A stretch of 64,000 nt of DNA from Emiliania huxleyi CCMP1516 (Eukaryota > Haptophyta > Isochrysidales > Noelaerhabdaceae), in assembly GCF_000372725.1 (NCBI RefSeq), contig NW_005198244.1:1429841-1493840 (forward strand), given 5' to 3'. The notes under the pieces were generated by a model, which searched no databases, was not told where the DNA came from, and was given only the letters and a program-made list of their open reading frames with translations. This document shows positions 29,335 to 41,312 of this stretch, one piece after another. Numbering within the stretch: the first letter of the stretch is position 1; each line of letters starts with the position of its first letter. The translations under genes were made by a program, and so were the position numbers.

Positions 29335-30952
29335 TCACGCCCACTGGTGGAGCTTGTGCGTCGCACGGTTGTACTCGTCGAGCGTGGGCGAGCGGCGGAC
29401 GAGCTCCCAAAGCTTGACCACGCCACGCAGCCAGTCGCGCTCGGAAAGGGACCTCGCAAACGGGCGGCGGGGCAGGCCGAGGACGGCGTCTCTCAGCTGC
29501 TCGGCCTCGTGGCGGTAGCCGGCGTGCGACGAGGTGGGCGCTCGCTCGCTGGCGCAAGGCAGCGCGAACACGAGCGGCGGCTCCGACGCCGACGGCATCC
29601 CTAGCGCGGAGGCGGAGAGGAGGGAGGCGAGCCTGCGACATCGACACACGCGGACGAGGCTGGGTGAGTGCGAGAGCCGACGAGTGCAGCGCTGGCGGGT
29701 CGAGCTGTGTCGCTCACGGCCGAGCTCGTGTCGTCTGGAGGGCTTGCTAGAGTGCGAGGGTGCGTGTCCAGCATCTGGCGCCGCGAGCGTCTCGCGCACG
29801 CCCGCTCGGTCGGGCGCGCAGCCTAGCGTCAGGTGAGGTGCACTCCTCGGGGGAGAGGGAGAGCTGGCGCGTTGGAGGCGTGCGGAGGCGGGCGCGCGCG
29901 AGATAGGCTCGCACACCACACCTCGGCCAATCTCGCCTCATCTCGGCGCATCTCGCACCTAGCCTCGCGAACGGCAGCCGGTTGATGACACAGACGAGCG
30001 TTGGCCGGTAGTCGCTCCCTCCCCCGCCCGCACCGCCGCCCGGCGGTGGCGCAGCGGTCACCTCGGCCGCGGCGGCGGCCCCTCCTCCGCCGGCGCCGCC
30101 ACCTTGCCCAGGCGGAGGAGGCTGCTGGGCGTGCGGCGGCGGCGGCGGCGGCGGGCCGGCGGCAGGTGCGAGGGCGGTTGCGATGTCGGGCAGCCGGTGG
30201 CCAACCATCTGGGCCGCGCGCAGCAGCCGCCACCTAGCAGAGACGGCTGGGCGCTCGAACCACCGCCTCACTCGCTCACCGGCCGCTGCCGAACTCCAGA
30301 GACCCTCCTGCAGAGGCCCACGCGCGACACGCCGGCTACGGCGACTACTCTCTCCCCGACTACTCGGCGAGCACCAGCGCACGTCGGCGGCCGCGTCCTG
30401 CACGAGGAGGACGACGTGGCAGACGGAGAGGAGGAGCGCGCACAGCTGCAGCGCCTGCACCTCGAGCAGGTTCTCGTGCGAGTGCACGCTCGGAGGCACC
30501 GGTGAGCCGGTCATAGAGAGCAGCAGCGACGCAGAGAGGAGCGGCTGCGTGTCGAGGAGGATGAGCCGCTCGGCGGTCACCTGCACGTCGACGCCGCTCG
30601 TGCCGTGCGCGCCGCGCGCCCACGCCTCGGGCGGGTTGGGTGGGAAGGGCGGGTTGGCGAGCTCGGCGCCGCCTCCCGCCATCGAGTCCGCCGCGGTGTC
30701 GGCTGCGGCGTCGCTGCCGCCACCCCGCCACCCCGCGCCGGCCAGCAGCGACATGATGGTCGACTTGCCCACGCCCTGGCAGCCGAGCACGCCGACGACC
30801 GTGAAGTCGGTGTTCTCCCCCAGCAGCGGCCGCACCTCATCGGCACACAGCTCCAGCTGCGGCGTCATCAGCCTCGCGCCAGACGAGGAGGCCGCGCCGC
30901 CGCCGTCGGCGGCGGCGGCGGCCTTGGCGCCCATGACGCGCACGCCGGACAT
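29335..30952 (-). CDS. SMG9: SMG9, nonsense-mediated mRNA decay factor
   Basis: SMG9 is a GTPase-fold subunit of the SMG1 kinase complex (SMG1-SMG8-SMG9) that phosphorylates UPF1. From the ATG at 30952 the protein has the P-loop GCQGVGKST, then SGVDVQVTAERLILLDTQPL and LLSASLLLS, and LQLCALLLSVCHVVLLVQDA, all in the SMG9 order. A later exon has RPTLVCVINRLPF. The C-terminus HEAEQLRDAVLGLPRRPF, then SLSERDWLRGVVKLWELVR, matches the SMG9 end, with a stop at 29335-29337. Introns lie near 30240-30390 and 29540-29960; their exact borders are not resolved. A Pro/Gly/Ala-rich insertion sits in the middle. The gene converges on the cyclin gene. Confidence 0.88.
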
Positions 30953-31330
30953 GTGTGTATCGGCCAACGCGACACTCAACGGGGGGCGAAAAAGAGAAGC
31001 AAAGACAACACTACCACGACCCAAGACGCAGATCGTTCACACAAGGAACCGCCCGGCTGCTCAAGCACCACGCGCGCTCCGGCGCGTGGATCGAGATTCA
31101 CCCCGGCAGCCCCAGCCAGGCCCCGCGACCGCGACCGCGGCCCTCACTCGAGCCCGAACTGCCTATCAGACGTGCCGGAGCCGTCCGACTGTAGCGACTA
31201 GCACACCTCTGTCGAGTCCCAGAAACCCGAGGAGTCAACACAGTCCACTCCGGTGTGTGAGTGAGGACGCCGGTGTGATGAAAGTGTGAAAGGCTGCGCG
31301 CCCTACGCCTTCGGGCTTCGGCGCATAAAC

Positions 31331-31798
31331 ATGAGAATCATCGCTTCCCCCGCCTCTCTCGCCGTCGCGGCGAGACCCGCGGCGGCGGGGGTCTTCGGCG
31401 GCGCGCGGTGCGCCCCGCCTCGTAGCTGCATCTGCATCAACTGCAAGTGGGTCGACCGCTGCAAAACGTACCACTGGGTCGAGACGCAGCACGAGCAGGA
31501 GCACGTGACCGCGGCGCCCGATTTTGAGCCGGTCGACCCGCAGATCCAGGTCTTCATCCGGGAGGAGCCGCCTCCCCCGCCGCCGCGCGCGCCAGCCCCC
31601 TCACCCATATCGCCCGCGCCGTCGCCCCCGCAATCTAGCGGCGCGGCGGCAGTGCCCGCCGCGGGCGAGGCTGCGGTGGCGGGCGAGATGCTGCGGGACC
31701 TGACGACCGAGTTTGACGTGTTTGCATGCGACGCCTTCACTGAGGACTCAGGGCGATGGCTGCGTCTCATGCCCGACGCGGGTTTTGTGCCCAGCTGA
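31331..31798 (+). CDS. ycf34: Ycf34-like protein, nucleus-encoded, plastid-targeted
   Basis: 155 residues from the ATG at 31331. After a 30-residue basic/Ala-rich leader (MRIIASPASLAVAARPAAAG) comes CICINCKWVDRCKTYHWVE, then QHEQEHVTAAPDFEPVDPQI. This is the hallmark of Ycf34, a cyanobacterial and plastid protein linked to photosynthetic electron transport and reported to bind an Fe-S cluster through its cysteines. The C-terminal FDVFACDAFTEDSGRWLRLMP is also typical. A Pro-rich insert (EEPPPPPPRAPAPSP) separates the two conserved parts and is not usual for the family. The coding sequence has nuclear-type GC content, and the leader fits transit to the plastid. It is divergent from SMG9. Confidence 0.85.
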   Translation: MRIIASPASLAVAARPAAAGVFGGARCAPPRSCICINCKWVDRCKTYHWVETQHEQEHVTAAPDFEPVDPQIQVFIREEPPPPPPRAPAPSPISPAPSPPQSSGAAAVPAAGEAAVAGEMLRDLTTEFDVFACDAFTEDSGRWLRLMPDAGFVPS

Positions 31799-32128
31799 CG
31801 TGTGCTACGATAACGTAGTGCGGGGCGCATGTGTGGGTGTGCGCATATACTACACTTGTGTTGAGTTTACAGTCTTGATTCGAGGAGGCTCCGAAACGGC
31901 CACAAGAGTTTTGCTCTGCGTTCTCGGCCGCGCGCGCGGCGCGGGTGCCGGGTCGAGACACGACGGAGAGCTCTGAGACGTGAGAGCCGCCTGCGGTCGC
32001 CTGAAAGCAACTGGCACCACCACTCCACCACGTACGCCAGACGTGAGACGAGGGGGGCAGGGCGTGGGCCCCAGGGGGGTGAGGTGGCAGGATCCAGTTA
32101 CCTGGGGCATACGCGTCAGCTCTGCGTC
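31799..32128. other. Intergenic between convergent genes
   Basis: 330 bp between the Ycf34 stop and the 3' end of the hydrolase gene. It probably holds both 3' UTRs. Nothing else is recognised. Confidence 0.4.
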
Positions 32129-32905
32129 TCAGAGTCTCGATCGCGGCTGCGCCGCGCTCCTCTCCCAGCACCCGGGCTCCTCGTGCAGCCGCAGCCCGAA
32201 GAGGTGGCTGCAGAGCCACCAGTGCGATGTGAGCCGGTGGAGGGAAAAGTTGGACGGCGGCACGAGCGACGTCCAGAACGCCTCGTGGGGCGTGTGCACG
32301 AGGTCGCAGCCGGCGACCACCACCCTGAGACCGCCCTCCGGCCGCAGCCGCTCCGCCATCGCCACCACCTCCTCCTCGTTCACGCCGTAGGTCGGCGTCT
32401 GCCGGCAGAGCTCGGCTAGCTTGTGCGGGAGGGAGCCGACCAGCCGGCTGAGGACGTGGAAGGGGAGGTTCCACGCCGGCTCGCTGAGGCCCGCCGGCGC
32501 AACCAGCGTCAGCCGCGCCACTCGGGCAGGGTGGGCGCACGCGTACTTTAGCGCGAGCACGCCGCCGAGCGAGCAGCCGGCCAGCGCCAGCGGCGGCCCG
32601 TGCGCCCAGCCGACGGCGGCGAGAAGCCGCTCCAGCGAGAGGAGGAAGCCGTCGGCGCTCATCGCGACGCCGATCTGCGCGGCGGTGGGCGAGCGTCCGT
32701 GGTGCGGCCAGTCGAGCAGGAGGACCTCGTGGCCCCGTAGAGACAGCGCACACGCCACCTCGAGCCAACATGAGCAGCTCTGCAGTATCCCGTGCAGCAG
32801 GACAACGCGCAGTGGCTCGGCGCCCCGCGCCACGGCGGCCGCGGCCGCCGTAGGATCGGCGCGGAGCACCGCGTGCCAGAGTCGTCCGGAGCTCACCACG
32901 TCCAC
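32129..32905 (-). CDS. Alpha/beta hydrolase
   Basis: About 258 residues. LRVVLLHGILQSCSCW is the oxyanion-side HG motif, LLLDWPHHGRS the following strand/turn, and LAGCSLGGVLALKYA the nucleophile elbow (G-C-S-L-G-G, catalytic Ser). SHWWLCSHLFG near the end supplies a plausible catalytic His. This is the general fold of esterases, lipases and epoxide hydrolases; the substrate cannot be told. The frame at its 5' end begins with a GTG and no upstream ATG is visible before 33000, so the true start is probably in an upstream exon not resolved here. Confidence 0.75.
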   Translation of the reverse strand: MDVVSSGRLWHAVLRADPTAAAAAVARGAEPLRVVLLHGILQSCSCWLEVACALSLRGHEVLLLDWPHHGRSPTAAQIGVAMSADGFLLSLERLLAAVGWAHGPPLALAGCSLGGVLALKYACAHPARVARLTLVAPAGLSEPAWNLPFHVLSRLVGSLPHKLAELCRQTPTYGVNEEEVVAMAERLRPEGGLRVVVAGCDLVHTPHEAFWTSLVPPSNFSLHRLTSHWWLCSHLFGLRLHEEPGCWERSAAQPRSRL

Positions 32906-33197
32906 TACCGTGGCCTCTGTGGCTCGAGCAGGAGCGTCGGTGCCCAGTGAGATCAGATCACTTCTGGTGTCGGGTCGGTCGCGGAGAAGAATTCTTAAAA
33001 GTTTTTAGAATCCAAGGCGGTCGCACGACACGATTCACGCGACAGGCGAGGCGCGGGCGACGGCTTCCTCAGAAGCCGTCGCCCGCACCACAGGAGCAGT
33101 CACACCACCACTCCCCAGAGAAGAATTTTAGAACAAATGCCTCACGACACTAGTGTCTAGTTCCCCCCGTGCCGTCCTCCCATGATGTGTATAGGAA

Positions 33198-33416
33198 ATG
33201 GACGGCACTGCAGTTAAGACGTGCACTAAGTGCAAGGCTGTGAAGTCGATCGAGGACTTTACTCGTGACAGTAGCACGGCTGACGGGCTCGATCGTCGCT
33301 GCTGGGAGTGTAACAGGGCGTACACTGTGAAGCGTCGCGCGAGTGAGAAATGGCGCGCGCAGAAGGAGGCGTTTGAGCACGAGCTGCTGCTTCGGTGGCT
33401 GGCAGCTAAGTCTTGA
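33198..33416 (+). CDS. Small zinc-ribbon protein (72 aa)
   Basis: The ATG at 33198 to a stop at 33414-33416 encodes MDGTAVKTCTKCKAVKSIED, a spacer with DGLDRRCWECNRAY, then a basic helix (TVKRRASEKWRAQKEAFEHE). The CxxCK...DGL...CxxC layout is the N-terminal zinc ribbon seen in many viral and phage HNH/endonuclease VII-related proteins and in small orphan proteins. No HNH part follows, so this is either a stand-alone zinc ribbon or a remnant. A partial copy of dispersed repeat family B lies directly upstream (33160-33182). Confidence 0.55.
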   Translation: MDGTAVKTCTKCKAVKSIEDFTRDSSTADGLDRRCWECNRAYTVKRRASEKWRAQKEAFEHELLLRWLAAKS

Positions 33417-34200
33417 CTGAGTTTTAACCCGTTTCTTGGTAAGTGTGGGGAGTCCCACGAATCCCGTTTGTGTTATTTCGTCCCCGTCCGCTGAGGAAGC
33501 GCTCAGCGAATGACGCTTGTTGTTGTGGAGTCGCGGTACTTGGGTGTGGCACAGTGGGCCACATACGAGACCCCTCTACAAGTACAACCTAGTCCGAGCC
33601 TGGGGCTCGAACGCCTGGCTGTTCTTCACCTCTCTAACACCTTCCTCCTACCTGGCCGACGGGGGTGTAGCCCGGCCCCCAGCCCGCCGACCCCCGCCAT
33701 GGATGGTCTCAACGATTCAATACTCAATCTCAAACAGTGATCAGTGTCGGCGGCGGCCCAGTCGCCGTCGTGTGACGTGTCGCCGAGCCCCAGTGTAAGG
33801 TGTAACGAAGCGCTGGGGTAGCGTGATTTTACCTTCTCTCCCATGGTCTCACACAGTGATGTCAGTGACAGTGTGCCGGCAGACGGCACGAGTCGAGCCG
33901 AGCAGTGTCGCTCACACAAGCCGCAGCACAAGTGACTGAGGGCCAGTGAGCTGTGAGGGCGAGCCCACCGCTGTCACACGAGCTGTATGGCGACAGAAGA
34001 GGGTGTACATCGAACACAGTTGCTAGGTAGCGGTTATCGGACCCGGGGGGCGCATGTCGGTGACCGTGTTGGGGAGAGTTGGAGAGACCCTGCGCTCCCC
34101 TGACTGGTAGCACGGCGAGGTGCGAGCGCAAATCGTGCCGAGACGCGAGGTGTAGAGCAGGAGCAGCGGCGCCATTCCCGAGGCTGGGGCGTGTGGCGGG
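33417..34200. other. Intergenic with copy of a short dispersed repeat (family D)
   Basis: 33586-33660 contains CTAGTCCGAGCCTGG and CCTGGCTGTTCTTCACCT followed by a CCTACCT-type run; the same elements, more tightly spaced, recur at 49708-49755. The rest of the interval holds no supported gene. It is the 3' side of the CaM kinase gene. Confidence 0.5.
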
Positions 34201-36731
<2,531 letters not shown>

Positions 36732-37224
36732 CGCGGGGCACGGTCGCGGCAATCAATAGGCGATGGTGGCGATCAGCACACAGACCGCGCGCGGGCGGAG
36801 ATCGCGGCGAGGGTCGCGCCCTCGAGCCGTCCGGAGCGCGCTGCGGGGTTGTGGGCTGAGTGGGCTGTGGGCTCACCCCATAATCTGGCGCGGCAGCCGA
36901 ACGTGAGGCCTGTGCCGTTGTCGCGCGGCCTGTGAGGGCGGAAGGAGTCCTGGAGGTTTGGTATGCCAGGGACTGTACTGGTGGCAGGACTGTGGGCCCC
37001 CTGGACCTGGTAGCCAACAGTCGCCCCCCAACGGGGTTAGTGAACGCCGGCGCTCACTGGGTCGGTACCTGGTTCGGCTCCTAAGCAAGGTGTGGGTGTG
37101 AAAACCGACGACGGTGTGAAGAGGCCAGTGTGTGTGTATATTAAATAGAGCAGACAACCCCTGGTGGGATTAGGGCAGCAACCCGACGGGCAGACCCCGC
37201 CCCGCTCGGAGGGCGTGCACGACA

Positions 37225-37320
37225 CAGGGATCCTAAAAAAAGAAAGAAAACAGCCAACCCAAGGGAGGGATGGGAGGACGGTACGCCGCCACACGGGGAT
37301 CCTTACGTATAAATAAATAA
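37225..37320 (-). repeat. Dispersed repeat family B, copy
   Basis: On the minus strand this reads CCGTGTGGCGGCGTACCGTC, then CTCCCATCCCTCCCTTGGG and TTGGCTGTTTTCTTTCTTT. The same string, with a few changes, is at 12220-12265, 42570-42850 (several tandem copies) and, inverted, at 54075-54150. The order GC-rich block then TTTCTTTC tract resembles the 3' tail of a retroposon. Confidence 0.75.
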
Positions 37321-37334
37321 ATACAACGCACACG

Positions 37335-37480
37335 CCAAACGAGGGGTGGGAGAAGGACAGGGTCCCCACCTGCACGAGCAGGATCTTGTAAGGACGATCA
37401 GGGACACCGGGGAACGGGAGCGGGGAGCGCATCGCGACACGGAGGGGGGCTGGGCAGGGTTCGTTGGTTACCAGACAGCG
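37335..37480 (-). repeat. Dispersed repeat family C, copy 2 (inverted)
   Basis: The minus strand matches 26640-26825 and 63860-63935: CCTGCCCAGCCCCCCTC, GTGTCGCGATGCGCTCCCCG, TGTCCCTGATCGTCCTT, CAAGATCCTGCTCGTGCAGG and TGGGGACCCTGTCCTTCTC. It overlaps what would be the 5' UTR of the DNL-zinc-finger gene. Confidence 0.8.
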
Positions 37481-37519
37481 CATCTAGATTTCTCCGCCCC
37501 ACGGCCTTCTGGGCCCGCG

Positions 37520-38047
37520 ATGCTCCGTCGATGGCCGCGAGCGCCGCCGCGGGCGTGGCCGCAGTGCCGCGCGCTGCTGCAGCGGAGAGGCCTCTCGACC
37601 GACGTCGACAGCGCGCTGGCCGCGGCGCTGCAGCAAGCCGCGCAGCGCATCCGCAAAGCCGACCCGGCGGCGGCGGTGCTGCCCGCCGAGGGCGGGCCCT
37701 CGGGAGCGGCCTCTGCCGATCGCGGCGACGGGTGGGACGCAGCCGCCGCGCCCGGTGTCAGGACGGCCGGACCGAAACTCCTCCTCCGCTTCACGTGCAC
37801 ACACGCGCCAGACGACGGCATCCCCGACTCGGAGCGCGAGGTGGTCAAGCAGATCAGCCGGAGCTCGTACGAGAAGGGCGTCGTGCTTGCCCGCTGCCCT
37901 TGCCACGGCAAGCTGCACCTCATCGCGGACAACCTCGGCTGGTTCGGCGACGACAAGAATGTGGAGGAGATGCTGGCCGCGCGCGGTGAGACCGTCACCA
38001 GAGACGGCTACTGGACCGACGGGAGGGACGTGTACGAGACGAGCTGA
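37520..38047 (+). CDS. DNLZ: DNL-type zinc finger protein (Zim17/DNLZ-like), mitochondrial
   Basis: Zim17/DNLZ keeps mitochondrial or plastid Hsp70 soluble and supports protein import and folding. The ATG at 37520 gives [20 protein letters not shown], a basic presequence typical of mitochondrial import, and 175 residues in all. The conserved part reads [13 protein letters not shown], then [19 protein letters not shown] and [23 protein letters not shown]. The family signature IADNLGWF is intact. The zinc ligands are not canonical: the usual CxxC is CTHA, and the usual CPxC is CPCHG. The frame continues upstream to 37346 but would include repeat C sequence, so the Met at the presequence is preferred. 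Confidence 0.88.
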   Translation: MLRRWPRAPPRAWPQCRALLQRRGLSTDVDSALAAALQQAAQRIRKADPAAAVLPAEGGPSGAASADRGDGWDAAAAPGVRTAGPKLLLRFTCTHAPDDGIPDSEREVVKQISRSSYEKGVVLARCPCHGKLHLIADNLGWFGDDKNVEEMLAARGETVTRDGYWTDGRDVYETS

Positions 38048-38762
38048 TGGTGGGCGCGCGCGTAGCTGGGCGGTGGTGTGTGTGGTGGTGGTGGTGTGGC
38101 GGCGGTGGTGGTGACAGGGGGGTAGTCTGTGCGGGGAACGCGCCAGCGGGCACGCCCACTCGGCCGGGTCGGCCGCCGAGGCCGAGGGTGAGGAGGTGTC
38201 CTATGCGTCCCTTTTCTTTTTCCAGATTCGCGCTCACTAAAAAATGGTCAAAAGTGGACGGACGCAGACCCCGATAATGTCGGCTGCTGCCGCTCTCGTC
38301 TCTCGCCTCGCTCGTGGCGGCGCGGTCTGCGGGTCTGCGGTGCACCCCGCGACGACTCCCCGGCTATCCGGCTCCTTGTGTGGGTCCGTTGTGGCTCACC
38401 ACTCGTGTCACCACCGCGCTTCTGAACAATGGGAGCGGTCCGGGTCCGTCCCGGCGTGCAGCCGGTGCCGCTTCTTCGCCGAAATTTTCCTCAACCTGTT
38501 AGTCGATAAAGTTGTGCCCGAGCTCCTGCTGCTCGTTTGGGCGGCGGAACCGGGTCTCGCGGCCGAGATGCGGTGCGCCGACACCGGGGCTTCGGCGCGG
38601 GGCCATTTCCCTTTTTCCGGGCCGTCTCGAGCAACTTCGAAATCGACCGTTTTTTGACCTCAACATCTTGCTGCTCTTTGACCTCAACCTCGCGGCCCTC
38701 TGTGCGGCTGACCTAACATGTGCTGCTGCTCCTGCTGCTGTTGCTGCTGATGCTGCTCCTGC
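38048..38762. other. Intergenic, no supported gene
   Basis: GTGGTGG-rich sequence (38060-38110) then mixed sequence. Short ORFs only, and nothing shared with other parts of the window except that it leads into the minisatellite. Confidence 0.4.
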
Positions 38763-39118
38763 TACCACACCCCAACACCCCCCCACACCTCCCCACACCT
38801 CCCCACACCTCCCCACACCTCCCCACACCTCCCCACCCACCCCCCACATCTCCCCACACCTCCCCACACCTCCCCACACCTCCCCACACCTCCCCCACAT
38901 CTCCCAACATCTCAACATCTCCCCAACTTTTCCCCACATACCCCCACACCTCCCAACTCCTCCCATCACCTCCCAACACCTCCCAACACCTCCCACATCT
39001 CCCCACATCCCCCCACACATCTCCCCACACATCTCCCCACACCTCCCCACACCTCCCCACACCTCCCCACACCTCCCCACACCTCCCCACACCTCCCCAC
39101 ATCTCCCCACACCTCCCG
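38763..39118 (+). repeat. Minisatellite, 10-bp unit CCCCACACCT
   Basis: A long tract of CCCCACACCT, with variants CCCCACATCT, CCCAACATCT and CCCAACACCT. A second repeat of about 19 bp (GAGGCTTCGGCCAACGA and variants) follows at about 39130-39200. Then comes CCATATCCCGCCATATCCC at about 39270-39310. The ORFs of about 200 residues that span the tract in several frames are artefacts of the repeat. Confidence 0.95.
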
Positions 39119-39699
39119 ATTAATAACATAAGGCTTCGGCCACCGAGGCTTCGGCCACCGAGGCCGCGGCCAACGAGGCTTCGGCCAACGATATTATTGC
39201 TGCCGCCCCCCCTGCCGTCCGTTACAGCCCTAGTCTTTTGCGGTATCTTGATGTATCTCTCCATATCTGACCGTATCCCGCCATATCCCCCCATATCCCG
39301 CCATATCCCGCCGCGGATACCGCGAAAAGAATCGGCCAGACTACATAGGGATCGTTACCGCCGTGCCGCCGTACCGCCGCTCCTCTCCTACAGTCTGCCG
39401 CTCCCGCCGTGCCGTTTGTCCCGCCGTCCGATGCCCTGCCTGCCGTCTGTTGCCGCCGCGCCGCCTTACCGCCGACCCTTGCCGCCGCCGTACCGCCGCT
39501 CCCACAGTGCCGCGCCGCCTCCCACACGCACACACCTTACCTCCTGCTCGACCGAGTTTGCGATGAGAAGACAGAAGTGACCCGAGCCGCCGGGTGCCCC
39601 GCAGCGGCCTCGCTGGACCAGAAGAACCGGTCCGCGAGTGCTCCGCAGCAACACCTCGCTGAGCCAGAACGTCGGCTCGCGAGGTGGGGTGCTAGTAAG

Positions 39700-39860
39700 T
39701 ATGAGCCCGACCCAGGTCGTAGTGTTCTTGCTCCCAGCGCTTGCGCTTCGGCGGTTAGTGGCACTAACCTCCGAGAAACCCATCGCGTCGCTCCTCATCG
39801 CAAACCCTGTCAGCAGTCCTCCTCCGGGAATGTACGTAAGAGCTACATACATACACACTG
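39700..39860 (+). repeat. Dispersed repeat family A, copy 1
   Basis: ATGAGCCCGACCCAGGTCGT, then TTCTTGCTCCCAGCGCTTGC, then CGGCGGTTAGTG...CACTAACCTCCG (a short hairpin), GAGAAACCC, CGCAAACCCTGTCAGCAG and GGGAATGTACGTAAGAGCTA. The same string is found at 42311-42485 and, split by a MITE, at 60778-61453. Confidence 0.9.
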
Positions 39861-40596
39861 TGGAGGACTGGAGAGACATCTCCATCGCTTCGTTCGGTCG
39901 GTGAATGAAGGGGGAGAACCGCGCCATCCTCGATCGCCGTGCAAAGCTCGCTTCCGAGCTCTCACGCCGCGCGTACTAGGGCCCTTAGGGGCCTGAATCT
40001 CTCTTTTCTCCCCGTGCAAGTCCCACACCTACAGACACTACAGTGGGTTGCGGGCATTAAGAAAGCGTCCAATTAAGAAACCCTACCAAGCGATTTCCGC
40101 AAAAATCTAAGAAACCACGGCGCGCCGCAGGCGCGGCCCCGAGAAAAGGCCAGACGCGAGTGTGAACGGGTGTGCGTTTACGTGAACGGGAGGCCCAGCT
40201 GCAGCTCAAAATTTCTCTTCGCCTGCGGGCGCGCGCACTTGTCACTTTCCAAGTCTGCGGTGTTCTGAGTGGATGGAGTGAACGGAGGCGTGTGCGTCTT
40301 CCCGTCATCCAGACAGAGAGCCGACTCGGCGGCAGACTCTGTCTGGCATCGCCCTCGCGGGCGGACCGCAGCTTACCTCTTATTACCTAAAAATCTTTCG
40401 GGCCGGCGCTCTGGCTTGAGTGCCCCGGCCGGAGCTAAGAAACCACGGCGTGGGGTGGATGAGCGCTGTGGAAAGATTAGAAACGGCGCGGTCATGTTTT
40501 CTTAATGCCCGCAACCCACTGTATGTGCACGCGCCGAGCCCGCGAAGCCCACTGCACACAAAAACGTGTGCACCAAACTCCGCCTCCTGAGCTTTC
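39861..40596. other. Intergenic, no supported gene
   Basis: Contains AAGAAACC-type short repeats around 40070-40110 and 40435-40445, and GGGTTGCGGGCATTAAGAAA at 40045-40064, whose reverse complement TTTCTTAATGCCCGCAACCC is at 40498-40517. The pair flanks about 430 bp and could be the termini of a further small element. No gene is supported before 40597. Confidence 0.45.
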
Positions 40597-41253
40597 ATGT
40601 CAGCTTCGAGCTCCGGTGGAGTGATCGTCTTCCTCGACATCGATGGAGTGCTGCTGCCGTTCGGGTCGAATGCGGCTGCAGTCGAGCCGCCCGCCCTCTT
40701 CGACGACGCGTGCCTGTCCGCGCTGTCAGCGCTGCTCGCCGCCCCGCTGCCCTGCGAGCCGCGGCTCGTCCTCTCCTCCACCTGGCGGGCGCAGCCGGCC
40801 TTTGTCGCCGACATCCTCGACGAGTTCCGCCGGTTCGGCGCGGCCAACGATGGCAGCCCGCTCGGCGCCGTGACCGCCTTCGTAGACGCCACCTCCACCG
40901 AACACTTTGGCGCACGGCAGCACGAGATCGCGAGCTGGCTAGAGCGGAGGCGCGCGCAGGGCCAGGCTCCCGCTGCGTGGGTGTGCCTCGACGACGAGGA
41001 GCTCCTCGACGGAGAGGAGTGTGCCGAACGGAGGGCGATGTTTGAGGGGCACGTCGTGCAGACCCGCAGCGACGTCGGCCTCACGGCGGAGCAGGCCGCC
41101 CGGGCGGTCGCGCTGCTCCGAGCGCAGCTCGCGGGCTCAGGATCGACCTCCAAGCGGCGCTGGGGCGACGGTGAGGAGGAGGGCGAGGAGTACGACGAAA
41201 ATGTGACCCAGGGCCTGCAGACACATTTGTCCGCGGTGAGCCGCACTGTGTAG
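40597..41253 (+). CDS. HAD-superfamily phosphatase-like protein
   Basis: 218 residues in one exon. The HAD motif I is VIVFLDIDGVLLPFG (nucleophile Asp in DIDG), followed by RLVLSSTWRAQPA (motif II Ser/Thr region) and AAWVCLDDEELLDGE (acidic motif IV, Mg2+ binding). SDVGLTAEQAARAVALLRAQ closes the fold. This layout matches the small HAD domain often annotated as Swiss-army-knife RNA-repair HAD or 5'-nucleotidase-like. The C-terminal 40 residues are acidic and variable. The ATG at 40597 directly precedes motif I. Substrate unknown. Confidence 0.85.
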   Translation: MSASSSGGVIVFLDIDGVLLPFGSNAAAVEPPALFDDACLSALSALLAAPLPCEPRLVLSSTWRAQPAFVADILDEFRRFGAANDGSPLGAVTAFVDATSTEHFGARQHEIASWLERRRAQGQAPAAWVCLDDEELLDGEECAERRAMFEGHVVQTRSDVGLTAEQAARAVALLRAQLAGSGSTSKRRWGDGEEEGEEYDENVTQGLQTHLSAVSRTV

Positions 41254-41312
41254 AAGCGCCTCCTCCGGCGCCCGACCCTGCTGAATTTGGGACGGGCTGA
41301 GTATTCTACTTT

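Noticed and set aside
38763..39118. Possible CRISPR-like array
   Set aside because: The unit is 10 bp with no unique spacers of constant length; it is a simple minisatellite in a eukaryotic genome.
38499..39580. ORFs of about 200-290 codons on both strands
   Set aside because: They are translations of the CCCCACACCT minisatellite and adjoining repeats in several frames.
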